64,000 bases of DNA from Paenibacillus dendrobii (lineage in GTDB: Bacteria; Bacillota; Bacilli; Paenibacillales; Paenibacillaceae), in the NCBI RefSeq assembly GCF_009807035.1, contig NZ_WUBI01000002.1, positions 186,001 to 250,000 of the forward strand. Reading direction: 5' to 3'. The notes beneath the pieces are model-generated. The model was not told where the DNA came from. It did not search any database and saw only the letters and a list, made by a program, of their open reading frames with translations. Made by a program: the position numbers and the translations under genes. Below, one piece after another: positions 1-8,345 of the stretch; the stretch's first letter is position 1; each line of letters opens with the position of its first letter.

Positions 1-183
1 AGTTTCATGATATTCCTTGATACACAATTGGCAGAAAACCAAATCTTCATCTTCAGAAGTATATGGCGCTTTTAAATCAATGTCTCTTTCTTTTAAACAT
101 TGATCACAAACAAACATTTTCTTCTTTTTAATATACTCTTTTTTATTTTCTTCTATGTATTGCATTGTGTCCTTAAGACCCAT
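1..183 (-). CDS. Partial small zinc-ribbon protein (3' end outside window)
   Basis: The frame is open from an ATG at 183 to the left edge, so the C-terminus is missing. SD GAGGAG lies just upstream. Visible residues include CDQC and CQLC about 26 residues apart, a likely Zn-binding pair, after a lysine-rich N-terminus. Function unknown. Confidence 0.6.
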   Translation of the reverse strand, partial: MGLKDTMQYIEENKKEYIKKKKMFVCDQCLKERDIDLKAPYTSEDEDLVFCQLCIKEYHET

Positions 184-220
184 TGTGACACTCCTCTCCA
201 CATAAAATGCGGCTTTTATA

Positions 221-592
221 TTAATCTTCTTTTCTATGGCAATAATCGCAAACCATATTGTCTTCTACAATCGAATGCATTTCTTCTCCTGGAAGACTGT
301 CTCCGCACTCTTTACAGTCATACCTAAGGTAATGAAGTGGGTTATATCCAGACCACGTTGACCCTAAATGCTTCGCCACCTCTTCAACTGCTACTGGATC
401 AATATCTACCTTTGCAATATCTCCTTCCTCGATGTCCCCATAAACCTCACTATGCTTGCCTAAAATCTCACCGAAATATGCTTTTCTACCAATTGCATAC
501 TCCACTTCTTTTTCTGTAGCAACAAACAATCCTTCAACATCACCTTGGCGACCACAGTCCCAACCGAACTTAAATAGATACTTATTCCCCAC
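221..592 (-). CDS. Hypothetical protein with C-terminal zinc ribbon
   Basis: 123 aa starting at GTG 592, with SD AGGAGG seven bases upstream inside the end of the preceding gene. The C-terminus has CKEC and CDYC motifs typical of a treble-clef or zinc-ribbon fold. The middle is acidic. It is translationally coupled to 593-1000. No family recognised. Confidence 0.65.
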   Translation of the reverse strand: MGNKYLFKFGWDCGRQGDVEGLFVATEKEVEYAIGRKAYFGEILGKHSEVYGDIEEGDIAKVDIDPVAVEEVAKHLGSTWSGYNPLHYLRYDCKECGDSLPGEEMHSIVEDNMVCDYCHRKED

Positions 593-1000
593 TCAAAGGC
601 CTCCTACTTCTGAAATTATAATTCCATTACTCTTCATAGTATCAACTGCTTCTGGTAAGATATCTTCTTTTACTTTCTGCCATCCATACAGTGTCAAACC
701 ATAGTACAGATCATTTAACTCCTTATCCTCATCGAACATCTCACCATGTAATCGAATCATTCTTTCCTTAAAAGATTCAGTTCCAATGACATTATAATCA
801 GCATCATATATCTCAAAAGTTTCATCATCTTCTTCGCTATACTTATATGAGTTGTAGATAACAGAGCCATCAGAAAGCCTTGGTTCGTTTTTTAACCACT
901 CATATACTTCCTCATCTGACCTTGCGACAAGATGAGTAATTGTGCCAACTTTACTATCTTTTTGTGAATAATGCTCAAACATGATTTTGTATAGATTCAT
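593..1000 (-). CDS. Hypothetical protein
   Basis: 135 aa. The ATG at 1000 is chosen because SD AAGAAAGGAG sits just upstream and is itself preceded by the recurrent stem-loop (about 1019-1036). An upstream ATG at 1036 would lie inside that stem-loop. Acidic protein with no recognised domain. Its end abuts the next gene. Confidence 0.6.
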   Translation of the reverse strand: MNLYKIMFEHYSQKDSKVGTITHLVARSDEEVYEWLKNEPRLSDGSVIYNSYKYSEEDDETFEIYDADYNVIGTESFKERMIRLHGEMFDEDKELNDLYYGLTLYGWQKVKEDILPEAVDTMKSNGIIISEVGGL

Positions 1001-1032
1001 TTCACTACTCCTTTCTTGATCAAATACGCCTT

Positions 1033-1269
1033 TCATTTGAAGTTGTAATACCTAACTTGCATAACATTGACCTTCCCATTCATGCTTTCATTTTGAAAAT
1101 ACACATACCTATGTTCATTTCCCCAAGGCATTTTTGAAAATTGACTTCTTGCCTCATCTTCGTTATCTATGTATTTCATTTCAATTCGATTTTCCTCTAC
1201 AACTTCTTTGAAAATTGAGCAATCACACAATATACTCCCATTTTTAAGTTCAATATCTACATTGAACAT
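1033..1269 (-). CDS. Hypothetical protein
   Basis: 78 aa, ATG start with SD AAGGAG and the stem-loop at 1288-1305. Its last codons overlap the stem-loop of the next gene. No family recognised. Confidence 0.6.
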   Translation of the reverse strand: MFNVDIELKNGSILCDCSIFKEVVEENRIEMKYIDNEDEARSQFSKMPWGNEHRYVYFQNESMNGKVNVMQVRYYNFK

Positions 1270-1301
1270 GACATAGCTCCTTTCTTAATAAAATCTCACT
1301 T

Positions 1302-1679
1302 TTATGAATTCTCTTTAATTCCCGCATATTTCTTCAGTTCATCAATCGCAAACTTAATCCCATCTGCATACCAATTGTCAAAAGTTGAATCGCTGTCCTT
1401 GTGAAGTTCATAATCTGGCACGATACTTTCGATGAAATCATTTACATAATCAAGAAACCTTTCTTCGACTCGTTCTTCATATTTATCAATAACACTTCTC
1501 GCAAAATAATGCGTCTTACTTAACCCTGCTACCTCTTCATATACCTTTGGAACTTGGCTTAACAAAAACGAATAGTCTGCTAACTCACGTTGGATTTGGT
1601 CAAGATTTAATGCCCCCCCTTCAGTTACACAATGTTTCCAATCCTCTTCCCAAACTAGTTGATACGGTCTTTGTGCCAT
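1302..1679 (-). CDS. Hypothetical protein
   Basis: 125 aa, ATG start with an AAGGA-type SD. Rich in acidic and aromatic residues and predicted mostly helical. No recognised motif. Part of the - strand chain of small early genes. Confidence 0.6.
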   Translation of the reverse strand: MAQRPYQLVWEEDWKHCVTEGGALNLDQIQRELADYSFLLSQVPKVYEEVAGLSKTHYFARSVIDKYEERVEERFLDYVNDFIESIVPDYELHKDSDSTFDNWYADGIKFAIDELKKYAGIKENS

Positions 1680-1721
1680 AGACTATCCTTCTTTTCTCTT
1701 TAAAATATATCTTTCATAAAG

Positions 1722-2126
1722 TTACTGATTAAAGATTGTATACAGAAAATACATAATAAATACTGTATTGACTGGATGAAGCATTATGGTTAACTTTTCG
1801 GTCTTATGTACTTTCCTGTCGTATGTATAAATCCATCCTCTAACTATGTTTATGAAACTAAGTAGAAACTGAAGGACTGCATATGCAAGCAACAAACTGT
1901 CTGAGATAAACACTTTCGCAGCAAAAAAGTAGAATGATAAAGGAATTAGACCAATAATCAGTAAAGCAACTCTTACTCCTCCCATTCCTACACCTGATCT
2001 ATCAATCACATTCATATTTTCGTTCAAATCCGCTTGTTTTTGTTTCTGATTCCTAAAGATAGATTTATAACCATTAAGATTGATTAGAAGCATAATGATA
2101 CCCATTGAAGCAAAAATAACTGTCAT
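1722..2126 (-). CDS. Small integral membrane protein
   Basis: 134 aa with about four hydrophobic segments: residues 1-20, about 50-70, about 75-95 and the C-terminus. A polar linker (about 21-45) follows the first. Likely inserted in the cell membrane. No family recognised. Confidence 0.6.
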   Translation of the reverse strand: MTVIFASMGIIMLLINLNGYKSIFRNQKQKQADLNENMNVIDRSGVGMGGVRVALLIIGLIPLSFYFFAAKVFISDSLLLAYAVLQFLLSFINIVRGWIYTYDRKVHKTEKLTIMLHPVNTVFIMYFLYTIFNQ

Positions 2127-2156
2127 TCAAATTCTCCTTTTTATTGTATATTTAAT

Positions 2157-2339
2157 TTAATATCTTACAATTGGTCGCTTATGTGATTTTTCACTATCCA
2201 ACGTATATACGCCCTTATAATGCTCAGAGATTGCTTGTTGCTTCATATGCTCATAATAGTCAATCATTTCATTAATCTGTGCTCTTTGTTCGCGCAGCTT
2301 CTGCAATTTCTCATTGACTTCTTTTTGAGATAGCAACAT
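2157..2339 (-). CDS. Small coiled-coil protein
   Basis: About 60 aa. ATG 2339 is preferred over ATG 2345 because it leaves six bases after SD GGAGAG. Residues 5-40 form heptad-like charged helices. A stem-loop copy lies upstream (about 2359-2376). Function unknown. Confidence 0.55.
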   Translation of the reverse strand: MLLSQKEVNEKLQKLREQRAQINEMIDYYEHMKQQAISEHYKGVYTLDSEKSHKRPIVRY

Positions 2340-2375
2340 TTCCATCTCTCCTTTCTTAATAAAACTTGTAATTTA

Positions 2376-2549
2376 TCAGAACTCTGTGCGTTGTTTTAAC
2401 TCAACCAAACAACTTGCTAATAGACAATCTTCTGAGTGTCCGTTTGATTCTGGCATATAGCAACTTGGACAACTATAGCGATCATAGTTGGGGCCATCGT
2501 AAACACAAAATTCTAGCTGCTCAAGTAAGTTCATCAATTTTTCTTTCAT
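2376..2549 (-). CDS. Small cysteine-rich protein
   Basis: 57 aa, ATG 2549 with SD AGGAG upstream. Contains a CPSC motif and further cysteines towards the C-terminus, suggesting metal binding. A perfect stem-loop copy (2573-2590) precedes it. Confidence 0.55.
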   Translation of the reverse strand: MKEKLMNLLEQLEFCVYDGPNYDRYSCPSCYMPESNGHSEDCLLASCLVELKQRTEF

Positions 2550-2572
2550 GCTAAAAATCTCCTCATTTCTTG

Positions 2573-2590
2573 ATGAAACAGTTCTTTCAT
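2573..2590 (-). repeat. Type copy of the recurrent 18-nt stem-loop upstream of SD
   Basis: On the - strand it reads ATGAAA, six variable bases, TTTCAT, followed by CAAGAAATGAGG (SD). Stem arms are 6 bp and the loop is 6 nt. Other perfect or G-U paired copies: 1288-1305, 8024-8041, 8289-8306, 9721-9738, 14244-14261, 14953-14970, 16707-16724, 18453-18470, 19448-19465, 19976-19993, 21104-21121, 31638-31655, 32352-32369, 35899-35916, 36400-36417, 53439-53456, 53745-53762, 59216-59233, 59932-59949, 60794-60811, 63933-63950. Many one-mismatch copies also exist. The stem alternates between ATGAAA/TTTCAT and ATAAAA/TTTTAT, so pairing is kept. Confidence 0.8.
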
Positions 2591-2591
2591 T

Positions 2592-2771
2592 CTAAATTGG
2601 ACTGACCTCGAAAATATCTTCTTTTTTGAGGTCATCATAATCACAAAGCGTATTTTTAACCCAGCTCAGGAACTCCTCATCGACTTTATTGAATTCTTTA
2701 ATTCTAATCTCAATGTAATCTTCTTCATCAATAACTCGATGTATTTCTCCCCTTTTTGAACATATCCTCAT
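2592..2771 (-). CDS. Small acidic hypothetical protein
   Basis: 59 aa. Its ATG overlaps the stop of the 30-aa gene upstream in an ATGA arrangement, so it is translationally coupled. Rich in Asp and Glu. No recognised domain. Confidence 0.55.
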   Translation of the reverse strand: MRICSKRGEIHRVIDEEDYIEIRIKEFNKVDEEFLSWVKNTLCDYDDLKKEDIFEVSPI

Positions 2772-2860
2772 ACATACATCTCTTGTGCTTTATAGCTTTG
2801 ATCAAATACCATAGCTGAGTAATCTCCACCATACACATGCAAAAACACCGTTTTGTCCAT
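2768..2860 (-). CDS. 30-aa peptide
   Basis: Short frame from ATG 2860 with SD AAGGAG, ending in TGA that overlaps the next start. The overlap and strong SD argue it is translated. It may be a leader for the 59-aa gene. Confidence 0.45.
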   Translation of the reverse strand: MDKTVFLHVYGGDYSAMVFDQSYKAQEMYV

Positions 2861-2890
2861 TTTTTATTCTCCTTTTTTATTAAAATTTAA

Positions 2891-3649
2891 TTATTTGAAG
2901 CTTTCTAAAGAGTTGATTCTTTTCCTTGCTACTTCTATGTATTTTGAATCTGTTTCAAATCCAATAAATCTACGATTGTTCTTGAGTGCCGCTACTGCAG
3001 TTGTTCCTGAACCTATACAATTATCAAGAACAGTATTTCCTTCATTTGTATATGTTTTGATTAAATACTCGAATAAAGCAACTGGTTTCTGTGTGGGATG
3101 ATAAGCTTCTTTTTGTTTATCTGTCGCAAACACTTGAACACTTCTTGGATATCGCTCCGTGCTTCCCCCTCCACTAACTCCCGCCTTTGTCTGCCCATAA
3201 TTCGTTCCATCATGTCTTTTTGTGTAAGAATTCATAGGCTTATGTCCATCTGTTTTCTGAGGATTATAGACTGGTAAATTCTTGTAGAAGACTAAAATAT
3301 TCTCATGAGATTTCATAGGCATTTTCTTGGCATTTAAGTGACCAGTTGCCAATGTTTTTTCCCAAATCCACTCGTATCTCAACATTGTTAGATTGCTGCA
3401 TCCCAAAACCTTATCAAAGGGAGTCTGAGCTGTTAAGACAATTGCTCCATTATCTTTGATGATCCTGCTGTATTGCTCCCATAACTTCTCTAGATCGATA
3501 ACGGTATCCCATTTATTTTGAGTTGTTCCGTAGGGCAAATCACATAGCACCATGTCAATTGATTTGTTTGGAATCAGATTCATTCCTTCTAAGCAATCCA
3601 TGTGATAAATACGATTTAGCTCAATGTCACGAAGGAGTTCTTTTTTCAA
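2891..3649 (-). CDS. DNA methyltransferase, beta-class (N6-A or N4-C)
   Basis: Transfers a methyl group from S-adenosylmethionine to an exocyclic amine in DNA. Catalytic motif IV appears as DLPYG near residue 38 of the chosen start. SAM-binding motif I (GSGTTAVAA) is near the C-terminus, which is the beta-class motif order. TTG 3649 is chosen because the paralogue at 5070-5798 begins at the equivalent TTG and both open with IELNRIY. An AT-rich promoter-like element lies just upstream (about 3668-3690). Target sequence unknown. Confidence 0.85.
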   Translation of the reverse strand: MKKELLRDIELNRIYHMDCLEGMNLIPNKSIDMVLCDLPYGTTQNKWDTVIDLEKLWEQYSRIIKDNGAIVLTAQTPFDKVLGCSNLTMLRYEWIWEKTLATGHLNAKKMPMKSHENILVFYKNLPVYNPQKTDGHKPMNSYTKRHDGTNYGQTKAGVSGGGSTERYPRSVQVFATDKQKEAYHPTQKPVALFEYLIKTYTNEGNTVLDNCIGSGTTAVAALKNNRRFIGFETDSKYIEVARKRINSLESFK

Positions 3650-3747
3650 ATGATCATCACTTTCATAACGTATATTTATTATTTTTATTTTAAAAAACCT
3701 ATTTAGAAGCAATAGTTCATAATACTATCACTTCTAAATATTATCTA

Positions 3748-4986
3748 TCATTTCTCTATAGATAGCGCATAATCCGAGACTGATATATTTCCCTCTTTTA
3801 AATGAATAACTTTTTGAAGCTTTACAACATATCCGACAAAATTAATATAATTTCCATTATCAAGTTTAAAAGACTTTAACATGTTTCCTATTGTATCTCT
3901 TTGCTCTTGTGTCAATTCATCAATAATTAAAATTATTTGGACATTATTATTAAATGCTTTTAATAGAGCATCGTGAAACTCCTGTCCTTCGTACCCCCCT
4001 TGCACATCAGGAACCATTTTTTTAACCCACTCGAATATTTTATCGCGTTCGTTTACTTTAATATAGTCTTCAATCTTCTTTGAAAATTCTTTAATGTTCT
4101 CACTTCTAATAAGATTGTCAGTGATTACACTAAACGCAGAGGCAAAACGAGTTAATTGTGGAATAATATGCTCTGTGAGTTTATTGAATTTACTTTTCGA
4201 AGTTATGTTTCCATAACATTCATATTCAATTAGACTGATTTGAATTGGCTGCTTCATTCCTTCAGTAAATCTCACCATGACTGCATCAGGCTTCGAACTG
4301 GTCCCCTTAATTTTGTTGTTAGTGTTGTCTTTATTCGAAGTCTTGAATAGACTGTTTTTACTGATAAGTATGGTGTTATCACGCTTGTAGTCCTCAAATA
4401 AGTCATAAAACCATTCTGTAACAATTGACTCGAATCCCCTAATTTCATTACGATCCTTCTCCCCGACGAATTCTTCAACTGACATAGTTCCCACTATATT
4501 CATATCGGCTTGATTAGCGAAGGTTATTTGGGTTTCCTGTTCTAGCCTCTTAGAGTTCTCGGGTTTCATTTGTTCTTGATCATCGCCAAAGAAGCTAAAG
4601 TTATTTTGACGATGCTTTAAAAACTCTGCCTCAAGCAAGGCAATTGTCTCTGGCTCTTTTATTGAATTCGGATCTCTAAGATAACTAATAGTCCATTTTC
4701 TAAAGTCCTGTGCTAATACACTCAGGTCAAAGGGCATACAGAATTCCATCAGTTTTAAACTAAAGGCGTATTTATAAATTTCGGAATTATCCCATGGCTT
4801 CCTGTCGGTAGTATCTGCTATTTTAGCGCGCGCGACACAATAAGTAACCTTTTCCAATCGGATCACAAAATAAATTTGATCGTTTATTTGAAATTTAAAA
4901 TTCTTCTTAAATCCGGCAACCTCATACTTAATACACAATATTAAATTATCCATTGAACTACCACAATGGAGCATCCTTACTGACAT
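3748..4986 (-). CDS. Unknown protein between two methyltransferases, possible nuclease
   Basis: About 412 aa from ATG 4986 (SD AAAGGTG). The only hint of activity is a KPDAVMV segment followed about 18 residues later by IEYECYG, which resembles a degenerate PD-(D/E)XK core with Glu in place of the usual Lys. The C-terminal half is alpha/beta. Its place between two methyltransferase genes suggests a restriction or methylation-dependent role, but this is inference. Confidence 0.5.
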   Translation of the reverse strand: MSVRMLHCGSSMDNLILCIKYEVAGFKKNFKFQINDQIYFVIRLEKVTYCVARAKIADTTDRKPWDNSEIYKYAFSLKLMEFCMPFDLSVLAQDFRKWTISYLRDPNSIKEPETIALLEAEFLKHRQNNFSFFGDDQEQMKPENSKRLEQETQITFANQADMNIVGTMSVEEFVGEKDRNEIRGFESIVTEWFYDLFEDYKRDNTILISKNSLFKTSNKDNTNNKIKGTSSKPDAVMVRFTEGMKQPIQISLIEYECYGNITSKSKFNKLTEHIIPQLTRFASAFSVITDNLIRSENIKEFSKKIEDYIKVNERDKIFEWVKKMVPDVQGGYEGQEFHDALLKAFNNNVQIILIIDELTQEQRDTIGNMLKSFKLDNGNYINFVGYVVKLQKVIHLKEGNISVSDYALSIEK

Positions 4987-5069
4987 TTCTTCACACCTTT
5001 GCAAACAGAGTTATATAATCATAATTCGATCATATACTATAATTTCCCTCTATCTGAAAGGTAACACCC

Positions 5070-5798
5070 CTAGATTGTGTTTAGAATTTTAAAATCATCC
5101 TCTTCATTGTATGTGCTTTCTAATCTAATATTGGACACTTCTATGTATTGTGGTACGATTTCAAACCCTAAGTAATCTCTACCTTGTTTCTTTGCGGCTA
5201 CAGCAGTTGTTCCTGAACCCATAAACCCATCAAATACCAGATCACCAACATCACTATTATTGCGGATGAATATTTCAATTAGCGGAACAGGCTTCTCTGT
5301 TGGATGTTGTAGTTTGGTACTCGAAATCTTAGCACAATCAATAACATCGGGAATTCGCTTATCGCGGAACAATGATCTTCCTTTGTGTCCATACAAGATG
5401 AATTCATGTTTTGGTGCGTAGGAACCCTTCAAATCACCTGATCCATGATTATTTTTATTCCAGACAATGATATTCTTCAGTTGAAAATACTTTTCAAACT
5501 CCTGTTTAAAGAAATCAATATGATGCCAGCTACAGAACATATATACAGCAGTGTTATCTTTATGAATTCTATATAATTGCTCTACATAATCTGAAATCAT
5601 GTCATTTGCGTTTTTGTCGTTTTCAATATAATCGAACTTTTCCTGTTTCACTCGTCTGTTGCTACGATAATTCATAAGATACGGTGGATCAGTTACAGTA
5701 AGATCGATGCTTGCAGCAGGAATTTTCTTCATTGCCATGATGGTATCGTGCTGATAGATACGATTTAGTTCGATGTTGCCCAATAGTTTTTTAGTCAA
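5070..5798 (-). CDS. DNA methyltransferase, beta-class, second copy
   Basis: 242 aa starting at TTG 5798, just after AGGGGATTGATAA. Motif IV is DPPY near residue 37 and motif I is GFMGSGTTAVAA near the C-terminus. It shares the N-terminal IELNRIY block and overall layout with 2891-3649, so the two are paralogues. The central region differs, so targets may differ. Confidence 0.88.
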   Translation of the reverse strand: MTKKLLGNIELNRIYQHDTIMAMKKIPAASIDLTVTDPPYLMNYRSNRRVKQEKFDYIENDKNANDMISDYVEQLYRIHKDNTAVYMFCSWHHIDFFKQEFEKYFQLKNIIVWNKNNHGSGDLKGSYAPKHEFILYGHKGRSLFRDKRIPDVIDCAKISSTKLQHPTEKPVPLIEIFIRNNSDVGDLVFDGFMGSGTTAVAAKKQGRDYLGFEIVPQYIEVSNIRLESTYNEEDDFKILNTI

Positions 5799-5860
5799 AT
5801 TATCAATCCCCTAGTGTTTAATATATTCTCGATAAAAACTCATTTCATTAAGACTATGTA

Positions 5861-6097
5861 TTAGAAAGTTTTACATCCTTTATGGAACTGCTGTCCTTTA
5901 TATTTGTATCGGGCGATAAACGTCTTCACAATAATCAATTTATTGTTTACTTGCTCTAGGATGAGCACTCCATATTTAGTGACCCATCTTACCTTCCCTT
6001 TAACTGGGAGATCTTTGATTTCGCGATATAGGCAGTGCCAATCTATATTACTCTCAGAGCACCTTTGTAGAGCATGTTCGCTGAATTTGATTCTCAT
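5861..6097 (-). CDS. DUF4258-like small protein
   Basis: 78 aa. N-terminal FSEHALQRC followed by a beta-rich region (YGVLILEQ, KLIIVKTF) matches the small DUF4258 fold, which is related to RelE-type toxins. There is no clear antitoxin partner. The start has a weak SD and follows a 22-codon leader by a few bases, so coupling is likely. Confidence 0.55.
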   Translation of the reverse strand: MRIKFSEHALQRCSESNIDWHCLYREIKDLPVKGKVRWVTKYGVLILEQVNNKLIIVKTFIARYKYKGQQFHKGCKTF

Positions 6098-6101
6098 ATT
6101 G

Positions 6102-6170
6102 TTACCGTTCGGTGGAACGAGTTTCCACTCTGCCTTTCTTACGTTTTAAATTCAGATGATGTTTATTCAT
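6102..6170 (-). CDS. 22-aa basic leader peptide
   Basis: ATG 6170 has a strong SD (GGAGG, seven bases away). The frame ends four bases before the ATG of the DUF4258-like gene, whose own SD is weak. The peptide is very basic (RKKGR). A leader that couples translation to the next gene is the simplest reading. Confidence 0.4.
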   Translation of the reverse strand: MNKHHLNLKRKKGRVETRSTER

Positions 6171-6195
6171 TTATAATCCTCCAATGTATGTTTAT

Positions 6196-7833
6196 TTAGT
6201 TAGGTACCATATAGTCATCAATGAAAAGTTGATTTGTCTTTACCACTTTGAATTTAGGCTTATACTGCTTCCATACATTAATATTTAAAGATCCAACAGC
6301 CTCAATCTCAGCAAACACAGGAACGTTATCGTAATATTCTTTATCTGTCTTAAATTTCATCAGCCGTAGGTCTCCACAATCGATTTTAACTGTATTCTCT
6401 GATTTACCCATTAGTTTTTTGTCTGAGACGAATAACCCTTTGATAAGAAACTTTCCTTGCTTAAATCCATTGCCAGTAATCCGGTAAAACTCATTAAGAT
6501 AATCGATAAATTTCTCGTTGATTTCTCCAATATCAAATTCCAGATCATATAATAGCGAATCATCCGCTTCAAATGATTTGAGTTTGTCGTTCAGTTCCTG
6601 TCTTAAGACATCAATATCTGTTTTGAATAATGATAGACCGCCCGCTCCTGGATGACCTCCAGTATGGATTACACTTTTACATTCACCAAGCAAATCCAAC
6701 ATTGAGAACTCATCTAAACCTCTAAAACTTCCTGCATAAGTATCTTCTTCATCGCCAAGTCCTAATACAATAGCTGGCTTATTGAAAGTCTTGGATAGCT
6801 CTTGTGCCACCAATCCATTCATCCCTTTCCCCAGCGTTGGATCAAAAATGATTACTACTTTATCAAGAGGATTTACAAAGGGTTTATGTCTTGTCAATGC
6901 TTCAGCCTGAACTTCTTTACGGTACTCATTGGCTTTGATTAGCTCTTTCACAAACCCTTTAATTTCAGGACAATGGGTATCACACATCAAGAAATCAATG
7001 CCAAGTTTGATATTATCTAACCTTGTAGCAGCTGTTACTGCCGGCGACACTCCAAACAGAAAATCATTTGCGGTTAAGTTGTTGATGTCGGAATTCATTG
7101 CTTCGAACAATGCTCTAAGTCCAGCATGTCTGATGTTCTTCAATGAATTTTTAACAAAGTATCGGTTCTCAGGTTCCATCATTGACATTACGTCTGCAGC
7201 TAGTGCGAATCCAGCCATATCCATGTATTTATTCGAGTAATATGTATTCATGTAATCATCGAGCACCTGACATACTTTATATACAAGCAATGCTCCACAA
7301 GAGCTTTTATTTGGATACTTACAATCTTTCTGTTGAGGATTTACTATAATTGCATAAGGATTATCATTCGTGATTGCGTGATGATCAATTACTAAGCATT
7401 CAATTCCATTCTCAGCTAGATACTTCATCTCGTCGACATCGTTACTACTACTATCTACAGCTATGTATAAATCAGTATCCAATGGTATTTGATCAATCAC
7501 AAATCTGGTTCCGTGCCCTTCGGAGCGTTCAACGTACCGCAGTTCAATGTTATCAGTAAAGTGTCTAAGATATTTATAGAGAATTACAGCTGAGGAAATC
7601 CCATCATAATCCACGTCAACAAAAATGATGATTTTTTCGCCATTCTTTATAGCTCTAATAATTTTCTCAACCAGTTGATCGATATTCTTCAATAAATATG
7701 GACTATGAACTACATTACTAAGTGGATTTAAGAAGGCATCAATATTTTCGATGCCATTTATCTTGGCAAGCTTTAAATACAAATTATCGTATTCTTCAAA
7801 CGGAATTTTGGGTATTTTCTTTTTCCAGGCGAT
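6196..7833 (-). CDS. RecJ-like DHH-family single-strand exonuclease
   Basis: Degrades ssDNA in repair and replication, with metal-dependent chemistry in the cytoplasm. Counted from TTG 7782: motif VDVDYDG at about 55-61, AVDSSSND at about 108-115, DHH at about 133-135 and DHHA1 motif GGHPGAGG near 370. Length about 530-545 aa is close to the SPbeta YorK-type protein. The SD (CCTCC complement, 7842-7846) points to an ATC at 7833 eight bases away. TTG 7782 is the first conventional start but has no SD. Part of the replication block. Confidence 0.85.
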   Translation of the reverse strand: MAWKKKIPKIPFEEYDNLYLKLAKINGIENIDAFLNPLSNVVHSPYLLKNIDQLVEKIIRAIKNGEKIIIFVDVDYDGISSAVILYKYLRHFTDNIELRYVERSEGHGTRFVIDQIPLDTDLYIAVDSSSNDVDEMKYLAENGIECLVIDHHAITNDNPYAIIVNPQQKDCKYPNKSSCGALLVYKVCQVLDDYMNTYYSNKYMDMAGFALAADVMSMMEPENRYFVKNSLKNIRHAGLRALFEAMNSDINNLTANDFLFGVSPAVTAATRLDNIKLGIDFLMCDTHCPEIKGFVKELIKANEYRKEVQAEALTRHKPFVNPLDKVVIIFDPTLGKGMNGLVAQELSKTFNKPAIVLGLGDEEDTYAGSFRGLDEFSMLDLLGECKSVIHTGGHPGAGGLSLFKTDIDVLRQELNDKLKSFEADDSLLYDLEFDIGEINEKFIDYLNEFYRITGNGFKQGKFLIKGLFVSDKKLMGKSENTVKIDCGDLRLMKFKTDKEYYDNVPVFAEIEAVGSLNINVWKQYKPKFKVVKTNQLFIDDYMVPN

Positions 7834-7858
7834 GTGTTATACCTCCTTTTTCTGATTT

Positions 7859-7999
7859 TCATCCTGCTCTTATTTTGAATTTTTCAGGTAGTTTAATATT
7901 CTCATAGTTGTTGATTGCTTTCATAAACTTGTATGTAAGATTGGTGTTTTCTCTTCCTGTTTGCTTGTCAATGATTCTGATATTTACGTTTCGCTTCAT
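7859..7999 (-). CDS. Small basic hypothetical protein
   Basis: 46 aa from ATG 7999, nine bases after SD GAGGAG. A perfect stem-loop copy (8024-8041) lies upstream. Contains NVNIRIIDK, possibly a beta strand. No family recognised. Confidence 0.5.
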   Translation of the reverse strand: MKRNVNIRIIDKQTGRENTNLTYKFMKAINNYENIKLPEKFKIRAG

Positions 8000-8046
8000 A
8001 TCTATCATCTCCTCGATATTTAAATGAAAGAGCAATTTCATAAAGA

Positions 8047-8268
8047 TTAAACTGTTGCATTCTCAAAGATAGTGCCTTTAACTTTATCCAATTCACGAAG
8101 TTTTTCCTTAATTAACTGATACATTTCATCTCGCGTCCATGACTCTTGTTTATCTTCTAACAACAAGTGCTCCATAAATAATTGAACTGCAAAACCTGCT
8201 GATTCTATCTCGTAATTTCCCCACATTAAGTTTGTTATCTTAGTTGCAATCTGGTCATTGGTTAACAC
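8047..8268 (-). CDS. Hypothetical helical protein
   Basis: GTG 8268 is chosen because it follows SD AAGGGGAGAGG and the perfect stem-loop at 8289-8306. A longer frame from ATG 8322 would run through that stem-loop. About 73 aa with no recognised domain. Confidence 0.55.
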   Translation of the reverse strand: MLTNDQIATKITNLMWGNYEIESAGFAVQLFMEHLLLEDKQESWTRDEMYQLIKEKLRELDKVKGTIFENATV

Positions 8269-8345
8269 ATAACCCTCTCCCCTTCTTGATAAAAGTATGT
8301 TTTTATCAACATTTTCCTGCAAAAAACCCTTTGTTTATAATATTT

